DNA from: Lentzea albidocapillata subsp. violacea
GTDB taxonomy: Bacteria; Actinomycetota; Actinomycetes; Mycobacteriales; Pseudonocardiaceae
Assembly (NCBI RefSeq): GCF_900100275.1
Contig: NZ_FNET01000002.1
Location: 186,001-250,000, forward strand
DNA length: 64,000 nt
Reading direction: 5' to 3'
A program made the translations under genes and the position numbers. Each line of letters opens with the position of its first letter. Within the stretch, counting starts at the first letter, position 1. Below the pieces are notes generated by a model that did not search any database, was not told the origin of the DNA, and was given only the letters and a program-made list of their open reading frames with translations. Positions 7,985 to 17,378 of the stretch are shown piece after piece.

Positions 7985-10900
7985 ATGCACGAGGACGACG
8001 CAGGCAACGACCGGCAGACGCCGGTGGCGATCATCGGAACGGCGTGCCGGACCCCCGGCGGGGTCACGTCGGCGGAAGAGCTGTGGCAGCTGCTGCTGGA
8101 CCAGCGCGATGTCGTGGCCGGGTCCGGCCCCGGCCGGCGGTGGTCCGACGACGAACGCGTGGTCCCCGCCGACCTCGCGGGCTCGGGAGCGCTGGGCAGC
8201 GGCTCCTTCCTCGACGACGTCGACCTGTTCGACCCCGGCTTCTTCGGCGTGCCCGCCCGCGAGGCGGCCAGCGTCGACCCGCAGCACCGCTTGCTGATGG
8301 AGGCGACCTGGGAGGCGTTGGAGGACGCCGGTGTGCCGCCGCGCTCGCTGGCGGGGTCGCGCACCGGCATGTTCATCGGCATCTCCGGCGCCGATTACGC
8401 CAAGCGGTTCACGATGGCGGACTTCAACGTCTACCACGGCATCTCGGCGATCCCCTCGGGCGCGCCCGGCCGGATCTCCTACATCCTCGACGTCAACGGG
8501 CCGTCCCTCGCCGTGGACGGGGCGTGCGCCTCGTCCCTGATCGCCGTGCACCTGGCCTGCCGCTCGCTGCACAACGGGGAGGCCGACCTCGCGCTGGCGG
8601 GCGGTGTGACCGTGCAGCTCGAATGGGGCGGGCTCGTCGGTTTCGCCCGCGCGGGCGCCCTGTCCTCACGCGGGCGGTGCGCGGCGTTCGACGCGAGTGC
8701 GGACGGCTTCGTGCGCGGTGAGGGCTGCGGGATGGTGGCGTTGAAGCGGCTGGCCGACGCGCAACGCGACGGGGACCGCGTGCTCGCGGTGATCGCGGGG
8801 ACGGCGATCAACCACGCCGGGCGGGTGCAGGGCATCACCCAGCCGTCACGCGGCGCCCAGCACGCCGTCATCCGGGCGGCGATGCGCTCGGCGGGCGTCA
8901 CCGCGGACGACATCGGCTACGTGGAGGCGCACGGCACCGGCACGCCGGTCGGCGACCCGATCGAGTTCGCCGCGCTGACCGACGCCTACGGCACCTCCGG
9001 CCGCCCCTGCGCGCTGGGCTCGCTGAAGACCAACATCGGCCACCCGGAGAGCGCGGCAGGGGTGCTCGGGCTCATCAAGGCCGCGCTGGCGGTGCGGCGG
9101 GGCACCATCCCGGCGAACCTCCACTTCACGCGATGGAACCCCTCGATCGACGCGGACGGCACCCGTTTCGTCGTGCCCACCGCCACCACCGCCTGGGACA
9201 GCCCCGGCCGTCCTCGCCGCGCGGGGGTATCGGCGTTCGGCGTCACCGGCACGAACGCGCACGCCATCGTCGAGCAGGCGCCGCCCGCACCCGAGCCGCC
9301 CTCGCGAGGCCGGCCGGACAGGATCGTGGTCCACGCGCTCTCGGCCGCCTCACCGGGAGGGCTGGCGGCCACGGCCGGTCGCCTGGCCGACCACGTGGAG
9401 GCCTCCCACGACTCCCCCGCCGACGTCGCGCACACCCTGGCCGCGCACCGCAGCCATCTGTCCACCCGCGCCTGCGTGGTGGCGACCGGCCGCGACGGTC
9501 TGGTGGACGCCCTGCGCGCGGTAGCCGCCGGGCAGGACCACCCCGGTGTCCTTTCCGGACCGACGACCGATCCCGGCATGCCGGTGTGGGTGTTCTCCGG
9601 GCACGGCTCGCAGTGGCCCGGCATGGCCCGCGACCTGCTGGACACCGATCCCGCCTTCACCCGCACGATCGACCTCCTTGACGCCGTCGCCGCGCCCGCG
9701 GGCGTACCCGTGCGGCGGCTGCTGGCCGCCGGCGAACCGCTGGAACGGATGGACGTGGTCCAGCCGGTGCTCTTCGCCGTCCAGACGGCGCTGGCGGAGA
9801 TGTGGCGGGCCAGGGGCCTGCGCCCGGCCGCCGTGGTCGGCCACTCGATGGGGGAAGCCGCCGCCGCGGTGGCGGCGGGCATGCTGACCCCCGAGGAGGG
9901 CATGCGCGTCACGATCGCGCGGTCGTCACTGCTCCAGCGCGTCGCCGGTGGCTGCATGGCCGTGGTCTCGCTGCCCGTCGACCGCGTCGAGGCCGAGATC
10001 GCCGGCACCCCCGGTGTGTCGGTCGCGGTGGTGACCGCCCCGGCGTCCACCGTCATCGCGGGCGACGGCCCTGCCGTGGCCGGGCTGATGCGCCGCTGGC
10101 AGGACGGCGGTGTGTTCTGCAGGCAGGTCGCCGTCGTGGTGGCCGCGCACTCCCCGCAGGTCGAGCCGATCCTGACCGAGATCGCCGAGCGGACGTCGTG
10201 GTTGCCGGGAACACCGGCGGCGGTCCCGTTCTACTCCACGGCGGGAGATCCGCGGGAGCCGGTGGTCTTCGACAGCGCGTACTGGGCGCGGAACCTGCGC
10301 GCCCCGGTGCGCTTCGACCTGGCCTGCAAGGCATTGGTCGAGGACGGGCACCGGGTGTTCCTGGAACTCTCGCCGCACCCGCTGCTGACCCAGGCCGTGG
10401 AGGAGAACGCCGCGGCGCTGGGAGCACCGGTGGTGGCGGTGGGCTCGCTCGACCGGGATCGCGGCGGCCACGAGTCGATGGTCCGCGCCGCCGCCGCGCT
10501 GCACGTGGCGGGTGTGCCGGTAGATCTCGTCGGCGTCAACGGCGGTGGCGCGCGGATCCCGTTGCCGCCCACCGCTTTCGACCGCTCCCGGTACTGGCAG
10601 GAACCCGTGCGCGGGTCACGCGGTGCGGCGTCGCACATGTGGCTGGGCGAGCGGTCGGCCGTACCCGATCCCGAGGCCGAGGACGGCACCCGGCACGTGT
10701 GGGACGCGGACCTCGGCACGGATCGCGCCGAGTGGCTGGCGCAGCACACCCTGCGCGGCACCCCGCTCGTGCCCGGCGCCGCCCACGTCGAACTCGCCCT
10801 GGCCGCGGCCACCGGCCTGCTGGGCTGCGGCACCGACGAGATCCGCCTGACCGGCGTGCGGTTCGAGCGCGCGCTGCCGCTGACCGCCTCCGTGCCCCTG

Positions 10901-13900
10901 CAGGTCGCGGCCACCAGGACCGGGCACCGCGTGGATGTCGAGGTCGTCCAGCACACCGGCGGCGGATGGGACCGGATCGCCGCCGCGACGGCCACCCGCG
11001 GCGACGGGGCGGCCGCTCTCCGCCCCGCGCTGCCCCTTCCCGATGCCCCGGCTGACCTGGACCACCTCTACGCGGCGTTCCGCCGGATCGGACTGGACAC
11101 CGGTCCGGCCTTCCACTCGATCACCGCCACGACGGATGACGGAGTGGTCCGTCTGCAGGTGCCCACCGACGCGGAGATCCGCACCGGCGCCCCGTGCGTC
11201 CATCCCGTGCTGATGGACGGGTGTGTGCTGGCGGTGGCGGCGTGCCTGGTTCGCGGGGAGGAAGCCGACGACGGCGACGGCCCCTGGTTGCCCACGGGCA
11301 TCGGCGAGGTCGTGCTGCCCGCCCAGCCCGGCCGCATCGCCTGGGCACGCGCCGAGGTGCGGCGAGACAACACCACCGCGACCGGCCGCGCCGACCTCTA
11401 CGACGAAGCGGGCGAGTGGGTGGGCGCGCTCGAGGACGTCGGCTTCGTCCGCAACACCCGAGCCGCGGCCGACAGCGCACGGCTCAACGCCAGGCTGTTC
11501 GAGATCGCTTGGCGCCCTGTCCCCCTGCCGGAACGACATCCGGCGCACTCGGACGGCGTGTGGGCGGTGATCGGAGAACCCGGCGACCACGACGGCGTCG
11601 CCGAGCGGATGGTCACCGCGCTGACGGCGGCAGGGCTGCACGCTGCGGTCCACCACGACACGTCCGCGGTTCCCGAAGCCGCCGCGGTCGTGTGGTGCGC
11701 CACGGGTGCCCTCGACGATCTGGAGCGCGTGACGAAGGTGACCGCCCTCGTCCGTGAGCACGGACGGCACGACTCGCCACCCCGGCTGTGGCTGGTGAGC
11801 CGCAACGCGCGACCGGTCCTCGACGGCGACCCGGCCGACCCCGGTGTGTGCGCGCTGCGCGGACTGCTGCGCGTGGCCGCCGTGGAACAGCCCGAGTCGG
11901 AGGTGAGCTGGGTCGACGGCGACACCGGCACGGCGGAGGACCTGGCCGACGTCGTGGCCGAACTGGTGGCCGGAACGGCCGAGACCGAGGTCGCCTGGCG
12001 AGCCGGGCAGCGCTCCGTGGCGAGGTTGACGCGCGCACCGCTGGCCGGGCGGCCACCGCGGACCGGTCGTGAGATCGACGCGGTCGCGGGTGAGGACGAG
12101 TTCGTCCTGTGCCCGCACCAGGACGGGGGCCTGGACAGGCTGAGCCTGGTCGCGACCGGCGAGCCGCTGCCGGCGCCGGGGCCCGGACAGGTGCTGCTGC
12201 GACCGGTCGCGTGCACCGTGCACTTCCGCGACGTGCTGATCGCGCTGGGCATCTACCCGACCGACGACGGCAGCCTGCCCGCACTGGGCTCGGACGCCGC
12301 CGGGGTGGTGCTGGCGGTCGGTGACGGCGTCGAGGACCTCGAGCCCGGTGACCGGGTCACCACCGTGATCACGGACGGCAGCGGCTCGATGGCGTCCTAC
12401 TGCCTGGCCAGTGCCGCGCTGACCGCGCGCATCCCCGAGGGCCTCGACCCCGTCGGCATCGTCCCGTCGGTGCTGACCTACCTCACCGCCTGGCATTCGC
12501 TGCACGACCTCGCACGACTGCGTGCAGGCGAGACCGTGCTGGTGCACTCGGCCGCGGGAGGCACCGGGCTCGCCGCGATCGAGGTCGCCCGGCTGCTCGG
12601 CGCCACGGTCATCGCCACCGCCGGTACCGAGTCCAAGCGCCGCTACCTGCGGGAGCACGGCGTGGAGCACGTGTTCGACTCACGAACCCTGGACTTCGCC
12701 GGGCAGGTGCGGGAAGCCACCGGTGGACGCGGTGCCGACGTCGTCCTCAACTCGCTGACCGGACCCGCCATGCGCGCCTCGCTGGACCTGCTCGCCCCGG
12801 CCGGGCGCTTCGTCGAGATCGGCAAGCGCGACCTGTACGACGGCGCGCGCGTGGACCTCGGCAAGTTCCGGCACGGCAACACCTACATCGCCCTGGATCT
12901 GGTGCTCACCGCGAACGAGCAACCGGCCGTGTTCCGCGCGGCGATGCTGCGGGTGCTCGACGAGATCACGGCCGGCCGGCTGCCCCTGCTGCCCACCGCG
13001 GTCGTCCCCCTGACCGAGGCCGCGGAGGCGTTCAGGCAACTGGCCTCCGGCGACCTCATCGGCCGCGTCACCCTCACCTTCCCCCAGGCCGGGCAACGGC
13101 TGCGCGTGCATGCACCCGCCCTCAGGAACGTGGTGCGCGACGGGGCGTCGTACGTCATCACGGGCGGTACGCGGGGCCTGGGGCTGGAGGCGGCCCGGTG
13201 GCTGGCGGAGTCCGGTGCCGGCCGGGTCGTTCTCGGTGGACGCGGCGGCCTCGCCCCCGATGCCGCCGCCGTGCTGGACACGGTCGCGGCCACCGGGTGC
13301 GAGGTGGAGGTCGTGCGTGGCGACATCGCCGATCCGGAGACGGCCCGGCGCCTGGTCGCGGCGGCGGGGCCGGACCTGCGCGGCGTGCTGCACACCGCCG
13401 TGGTGCTCGACGACGCCCCGCTGGAGGCCATGACCGCGGACCACCTGGCGCGCGCGTGGCATCCCAAGGTCACCGGCCTGCTGAACCTGCACGACGCGAC
13501 CGAAGGCCTGGCCTTGGACTGGCTCGTGATCTTCTCGTCCATGTCGGCGCTGCTGGGCAATCCCGGTCAGACCAACTACGCGGTGGCGGGCTCGTGGGTG
13601 GACGCGTTCGCCCGATGGCGGCACGACCTGGGGCTGCCCACCCTGTCGGTGAACTGGGGAGCCTGGGGTGAGGCCGGCCGGGCGACGGGCTTCGCCGCAC
13701 GCGGCTTCGACACCCTCTCCACCGCGGCCGGGTTCACCGCGCTGACCGCGTTGCTGCGCCACCAGCGGGTCAACACCGGGGTGCTCGACTACCAGCCCGA
13801 ACTGCTGTTCCGCGCCTTCCCCCACGCACTGGACAACCCGCTGCTGGCCGACCTGCGCACGAGCGACACCTCCCACCGCGAAGTGACGCGGACCCTCGAC

Positions 13901-14182
13901 CTGCGCGCCGTGCCGCCAGGTCCGGCGCGGGCCCGCATGGCGCAGGACGCCGTGGTGCACGTCCTCGCCGCGCTGCTCGGCACACAACCCTCCGCAGTGG
14001 CGACACATGCGAAGTTCACCGACCTCGGCCTGGACTCGTTGCTCGCCGTGGCCTTCACCCGCAGGCTGCGCAACGACCTCGACGTCCCTGTCAGCCCTGC
14101 CGAGGTGTGGGCGCACCCGTCACCCGCCGAACTGGCGGGCCACATCGACTCGTCGCTGGAGGCGCTCGCCGGCAGCGGATGA
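7985..14182 (+). CDS. Single-module highly reducing type I polyketide synthase
   Basis: 2065 residues, order KS-AT-DH-ER-KR-ACP. KS about 12-430: Cys181 (DGACASS), His316 (EAHGTGT), His353 (NIGH). AT about 530-830: Ser621 in GHSMGE and catalytic His722 in VAAHSPQ; this pair looks more like mycobacterial Mas-type acyltransferases than malonyl HAFH types, so methylmalonyl use is possible but unproved. DH about 890-1180: His921 (HTLRGTPLVP) and Asp1078 (MDGCVL, lacking the usual Gln/His four residues on). ER: VLVHSAAGGTGLAA near 1520. KR: ITGGTRGLG near 1725, Tyr1865, VLDD suggesting a B-type. ACP Ser2018 (LGLDSLL). No loading module, thioesterase or docking domain, so it may act iteratively and pass its chain to another enzyme. 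ATG 7985 follows AGAAGGA. Confidence 0.95.
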   Translation: MHEDDAGNDRQTPVAIIGTACRTPGGVTSAEELWQLLLDQRDVVAGSGPGRRWSDDERVVPADLAGSGALGSGSFLDDVDLFDPGFFGVPAREAASVDPQHRLLMEATWEALEDAGVPPRSLAGSRTGMFIGISGADYAKRFTMADFNVYHGISAIPSGAPGRISYILDVNGPSLAVDGACASSLIAVHLACRSLHNGEADLALAGGVTVQLEWGGLVGFARAGALSSRGRCAAFDASADGFVRGEGCGMVALKRLADAQRDGDRVLAVIAGTAINHAGRVQGITQPSRGAQHAVIRAAMRSAGVTADDIGYVEAHGTGTPVGDPIEFAALTDAYGTSGRPCALGSLKTNIGHPESAAGVLGLIKAALAVRRGTIPANLHFTRWNPSIDADGTRFVVPTATTAWDSPGRPRRAGVSAFGVTGTNAHAIVEQAPPAPEPPSRGRPDRIVVHALSAASPGGLAATAGRLADHVEASHDSPADVAHTLAAHRSHLSTRACVVATGRDGLVDALRAVAAGQDHPGVLSGPTTDPGMPVWVFSGHGSQWPGMARDLLDTDPAFTRTIDLLDAVAAPAGVPVRRLLAAGEPLERMDVVQPVLFAVQTALAEMWRARGLRPAAVVGHSMGEAAAAVAAGMLTPEEGMRVTIARSSLLQRVAGGCMAVVSLPVDRVEAEIAGTPGVSVAVVTAPASTVIAGDGPAVAGLMRRWQDGGVFCRQVAVVVAAHSPQVEPILTEIAERTSWLPGTPAAVPFYSTAGDPREPVVFDSAYWARNLRAPVRFDLACKALVEDGHRVFLELSPHPLLTQAVEENAAALGAPVVAVGSLDRDRGGHESMVRAAAALHVAGVPVDLVGVNGGGARIPLPPTAFDRSRYWQEPVRGSRGAASHMWLGERSAVPDPEAEDGTRHVWDADLGTDRAEWLAQHTLRGTPLVPGAAHVELALAAATGLLGCGTDEIRLTGVRFERALPLTASVPLQVAATRTGHRVDVEVVQHTGGGWDRIAAATATRGDGAAALRPALPLPDAPADLDHLYAAFRRIGLDTGPAFHSITATTDDGVVRLQVPTDAEIRTGAPCVHPVLMDGCVLAVAACLVRGEEADDGDGPWLPTGIGEVVLPAQPGRIAWARAEVRRDNTTATGRADLYDEAGEWVGALEDVGFVRNTRAAADSARLNARLFEIAWRPVPLPERHPAHSDGVWAVIGEPGDHDGVAERMVTALTAAGLHAAVHHDTSAVPEAAAVVWCATGALDDLERVTKVTALVREHGRHDSPPRLWLVSRNARPVLDGDPADPGVCALRGLLRVAAVEQPESEVSWVDGDTGTAEDLADVVAELVAGTAETEVAWRAGQRSVARLTRAPLAGRPPRTGREIDAVAGEDEFVLCPHQDGGLDRLSLVATGEPLPAPGPGQVLLRPVACTVHFRDVLIALGIYPTDDGSLPALGSDAAGVVLAVGDGVEDLEPGDRVTTVITDGSGSMASYCLASAALTARIPEGLDPVGIVPSVLTYLTAWHSLHDLARLRAGETVLVHSAAGGTGLAAIEVARLLGATVIATAGTESKRRYLREHGVEHVFDSRTLDFAGQVREATGGRGADVVLNSLTGPAMRASLDLLAPAGRFVEIGKRDLYDGARVDLGKFRHGNTYIALDLVLTANEQPAVFRAAMLRVLDEITAGRLPLLPTAVVPLTEAAEAFRQLASGDLIGRVTLTFPQAGQRLRVHAPALRNVVRDGASYVITGGTRGLGLEAARWLAESGAGRVVLGGRGGLAPDAAAVLDTVAATGCEVEVVRGDIADPETARRLVAAAGPDLRGVLHTAVVLDDAPLEAMTADHLARAWHPKVTGLLNLHDATEGLALDWLVIFSSMSALLGNPGQTNYAVAGSWVDAFARWRHDLGLPTLSVNWGAWGEAGRATGFAARGFDTLSTAAGFTALTALLRHQRVNTGVLDYQPELLFRAFPHALDNPLLADLRTSDTSHREVTRTLDLRAVPPGPARARMAQDAVVHVLAALLGTQPSAVATHAKFTDLGLDSLLAVAFTRRLRNDLDVPVSPAEVWAHPSPAELAGHIDSSLEALAGSG

Positions 14183-14380
14183 GACGGATCCTTCGCTGGG
14201 CACGGAGGTGCACGACCGCCGGACCGGGCATCGGTTCCCTGCGGTCGTGCGCCTCTCTGTGCCTGGGCGACGGCGCCGGTTTCGGCGTGCGCTCTGCCTG
14301 ACGGAGCAGCGGCACGTGAGTCGTCGAATCGTGGTCGAACGACGCCCGGTGGAGTTTCGACGACGGTCGCCGGACCTCGT

Positions 14381-14461
14381 TGTTATCGCTAACTACGCCT
14401 CGGTACAGGCAAGCACCATTGCCAGGAACAGCAGCCTTGCCACATAGTGTTAACGCTCACT
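14381..14461. promoter_or_regulatory. Two LacI-type operator candidates before arabinan enzyme genes
   Basis: The 316 bases between the PKS and the next gene hold no ORF worth calling. Two palindromes with a CG centre stand out: GTTATCGCTAAC at 14382-14393 (perfect GTTA/TAAC arms) and AGTGTTAACGCTCACT at 14446-14461, 38 bases before the arabinan enzyme start. Both have the shape of LacI-family sites. The regulator is not adjacent. Confidence 0.5.
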
Positions 14462-14498
14462 GTCCGAGCCTCCTCTCAATGGTGCAAGGAGCCGGTCC

Positions 14499-15869
14499 AT
14501 GCGTATCCCCCTGCCGCGTGCCGTCCGCTCGTTCCGACGGCGCGCGTTGATCGCTCTCACGGTCGCGTTCGCCGCCGGGGCGGGTGTCGTCGCCACCGGT
14601 CCGGTGGCGACGGCCGCCGGCCCTGTGCCGCACTACCTGATGACCGCGTTCACGAACAGCAGCGAGTCGAACATGTACGTCTTCGACTCGCCGAACGCGA
14701 CCAGCTTCACCCAGGTCAGGGCCAACGCCTACACGCCGCCGTCCGGACTGATCCGAGATCCCAGCGTCCTGCGGCACACCGACGGTTACTACTACCTCGT
14801 CTACACGACGAACTGGACGGGCGACACCATCGGTTTCGCCCGCAGCACGGACTACGTGAACTGGACGTTCCTGCGCAACGTCCGGGTAGGACTCAACGGC
14901 GCCACCGGCAGCACGTGGGCACCGGAGTGGTTCAAGGACTCCGACGGCAGCGTGCACGTGGTCTTCTCCGCGTCCACGGGCGGGACGGCGGGACAGTTCC
15001 GCCCGTACCGGATCACCGCGACGAACGCGGACCTCTCGGCGTGGAGCAGCCCGGTCGCGCTCGGCATCCCGGCCAACTTCATCGACAGCTTCCTGGTCAA
15101 GGTCGGCGGCACGTACCACAACTTCCTCAAGAACGAGACCACGAAGTACATCGAGCACGCCACCGCCACGTCGCTGAACGGGCCGTGGACCTTCGTCGGC
15201 ACGGGCAACTGGGCGGGCTGGGGTGCCGGGCTCGAAGGGCCCGCACTCGTGCGGCTGCCCGACGGCCGGTGGCGGATCTACTTCGACCAGTACGGCCAGC
15301 GGCGGTACTTCCACGCCGACAGCACGAATCTCGCGAGCTTCGGCGCCAAGGTCGAACTCGCCGGGCTGTCCGGCGTCGCGCGGCACTTCACCGTGCTGCG
15401 GGAGGACTCCGGCGACGGCACGGCGGTCGCCACGGGCGCCCGGTCGCTGCGCTCGGCCAACCTCCCCGACCGGTACGTCCGCCACCGCGACAACCTCGGG
15501 TACGTCGAGCCCGTGAACTCGTCCAGCGCCCTGACGGCGCGCCGGGACGCGACGTTCACCGTCGTGGCCGGCCTGGCGAACGCGGGTTGTTATTCGCTGC
15601 GCTCGGTGAACTTCCCGGACCGCTACCTGCGGCACTACGACTTCCGCGTCCGGCTGGACACCAACAGCGGTGACGCGGTGTTCGCCCGCGACGCCACCTT
15701 CTGCGGCCGGGCCGGTCTGGCGGGCGGCGGCAGCACGTCGTTCGAGTCCTACTCCCATCCCGGCCGGTACCTGCGCCACGTGAACTACGAGCTGCGCGTC
15801 GACTGGCGGACCTCCGGCTCGGTGTTCGCCGGTGACGCTTCCTTCACCGTCGCCGCGCCACTGGCCTGA
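14499..15869 (+). CDS. Secreted GH43-like beta-propeller protein with AbfB (CBM42) domain
   Basis: 456 residues. Twin-Arg-like basic start and hydrophobic helix give a signal peptide cut near ATAAG (about residue 42). Residues 45-310 form a GH43-type five-bladed propeller (LIRDPSVLRHTDGYYYLVYT with the general base Asp in RDPS; STWAPEWF; GLEGPALV). Residues 325-456 are an AbfB trefoil with three repeats (SLRSANLPDRYVRH, SLRSVNFPDRYLRH, SFESYSHPGRYLRH), which binds arabinofuranose side chains. Probably an arabinofuranosidase or arabinan-acting enzyme. AAGGAG lies seven bases before the ATG. It is followed after 12 bases by a second enzyme of the same type. Confidence 0.85.
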   Translation: MRIPLPRAVRSFRRRALIALTVAFAAGAGVVATGPVATAAGPVPHYLMTAFTNSSESNMYVFDSPNATSFTQVRANAYTPPSGLIRDPSVLRHTDGYYYLVYTTNWTGDTIGFARSTDYVNWTFLRNVRVGLNGATGSTWAPEWFKDSDGSVHVVFSASTGGTAGQFRPYRITATNADLSAWSSPVALGIPANFIDSFLVKVGGTYHNFLKNETTKYIEHATATSLNGPWTFVGTGNWAGWGAGLEGPALVRLPDGRWRIYFDQYGQRRYFHADSTNLASFGAKVELAGLSGVARHFTVLREDSGDGTAVATGARSLRSANLPDRYVRHRDNLGYVEPVNSSSALTARRDATFTVVAGLANAGCYSLRSVNFPDRYLRHYDFRVRLDTNSGDAVFARDATFCGRAGLAGGGSTSFESYSHPGRYLRHVNYELRVDWRTSGSVFAGDASFTVAAPLA

Positions 15870-15881
15870 AAGGACAGTCAA

Positions 15882-17321
15882 ATGAGGACGGTTCTACTCC
15901 GCCTGGCCGTGCTGGCGCTCGCCGCCGTCACCTGCGTGGCCGGAATGCCCGTGCCGCAGGCGGGTGCGACGCCCGCCGTGCGGTACACCAACCCGATCGC
16001 GGAACGGCGTGCCGATCCGCACATCTTCAAGCACACCGACGGCTTCTACTACTTCACCGCGACCGTCCCGGAGTACGACCGGATCGTCCTGCGCCGCGCC
16101 ACCACGATCCAGGGACTGGCCACGGCGCCGGAGACGGTGATCTGGCGCAAGCACTCCAGCGGCGAGATGGCCGCCCACATCTGGGCACCGGAGATCCACT
16201 TCATCAACGGGAAGTGGTACGTCTACTTCGCGGCGGGCCGCAGTGACGACATCTGGCGCATCCGGATGTACGTGCTGGAGAGCTCGAGCGCCAACCCGCT
16301 GACTGGTGCGTGGACCGAGCGTGGCCGCATCACGACCCCGTGGGACACCTTCGCCCTGGACGCCTCCACGTTCGTGCACAACGGCGTGCGCTACCTGACG
16401 TGGGCGCAGCAGGAACCCGGCATCGCCACGAACTCCAACCTCTACCTCGCGCGGATGGGCGCGAACCCGTGGACGATCACCGGCGCGGTGACCCGGCTGA
16501 CGGTACCGACGCTCGCCTGGGAGACCCGCGGGTACAAGGTGGCGGAGGGACCGGCGGTGTTGCAGCGCAACGGAAAGGTCTTCCTGACCTACTCGGCCAG
16601 CGCCACCGACGCGAACTACTGCCTCGGCCTGCTGACCGCGCCGGCGTCGGCGGACCTGCTCAACCCTGCCTCGTGGACCAAGAGTCCGAACCCCGTGTTC
16701 GCCAGCAACGCCGCGACCGGTCAGTACGGACCCGGCCACAACTCGTTCACGGTGTCCGAGGACGGCAGCAGCGACGTCATGGTCTACCACGACCGCAACT
16801 ACCGCGACATCAACGGCGACCCGCTCAACGACCCGAACCGCCGCACCCGCGTGCAGAAGGTCTACTACAGGGCCGACGGCACACCGGACTTCGGCATCCC
16901 GGTCGCCGACGGACCGACCCCGGTCCGGCTGAGGTCCTATGCCGCCACCGACCGCTTCGTGCGCCACTGGGAGTACCGTGCGCGCCTGGAGGCAGGCGTG
17001 GCCCCGCTGGCCGACTCCCAGTTCAGGCTCGTCCCGGGGCTGGCCGGCTCCGGCACGGTGTCGCTCGAGTCGACCAACTTCCCCGGCTACTTCCTGCGGC
17101 ACCGCAACCACGAGCTGTGGGTCGACCGCAGCGACGGCAGCGCCCTGTTCCGCAACGACGCCAGCTTCACGCAGCGCGCAGGGCTCGCCGCGAGTTCGGC
17201 CGTGTCGTTCGAGTCGGTGAACTTCCCCGGCCGCCACATCCGCGTCAGCAACGGACTGCTCTACCTGCAGGCCGTCACCGACGCGCAGGGACGGGCGGAC
17301 GCGACGTTCGTCCTGGAGTGA
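15882..17321 (+). CDS. Exo-alpha-1,5-L-arabinofuranosidase-like GH43 with AbfB domain
   Basis: 479 residues. Signal peptide with a cut near PQAGA (about residue 29). GH43 catalytic domain about 32-340, with RADPHIFKHTDGFYYFTATVP (catalytic base Asp), IWAPEIHF and VAEGPAVL (general acid Glu). C-terminal AbfB/CBM42 trefoil about 345-479 with LRSYAATDRFVRH, LESTNFPGYFLRH and FESVNFPGRHIR. The layout matches the GH43 subfamily 26 exo-arabinanase of Streptomyces avermitilis (Araf43A). It should release arabinose from linear arabinan outside the cell. It is 12 bases downstream of the preceding gene, probably one transcript. Confidence 0.88.
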   Translation: MRTVLLRLAVLALAAVTCVAGMPVPQAGATPAVRYTNPIAERRADPHIFKHTDGFYYFTATVPEYDRIVLRRATTIQGLATAPETVIWRKHSSGEMAAHIWAPEIHFINGKWYVYFAAGRSDDIWRIRMYVLESSSANPLTGAWTERGRITTPWDTFALDASTFVHNGVRYLTWAQQEPGIATNSNLYLARMGANPWTITGAVTRLTVPTLAWETRGYKVAEGPAVLQRNGKVFLTYSASATDANYCLGLLTAPASADLLNPASWTKSPNPVFASNAATGQYGPGHNSFTVSEDGSSDVMVYHDRNYRDINGDPLNDPNRRTRVQKVYYRADGTPDFGIPVADGPTPVRLRSYAATDRFVRHWEYRARLEAGVAPLADSQFRLVPGLAGSGTVSLESTNFPGYFLRHRNHELWVDRSDGSALFRNDASFTQRAGLAASSAVSFESVNFPGRHIRVSNGLLYLQAVTDAQGRADATFVLE

Positions 17322-17378
17322 CACGACTATCCCGCCGCGACGACTCCGTCCAAGAGATCGAGGTGTCTCAAGGCCGCT

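Noticed and set aside
10616..12670. 684-residue minus-strand open frame across the PKS
   Set aside because: It lies antisense to DH/ER coding sequence, has Arg/Gly/Gln-rich composition with no domain, and is explained by high-GC third-position bias.
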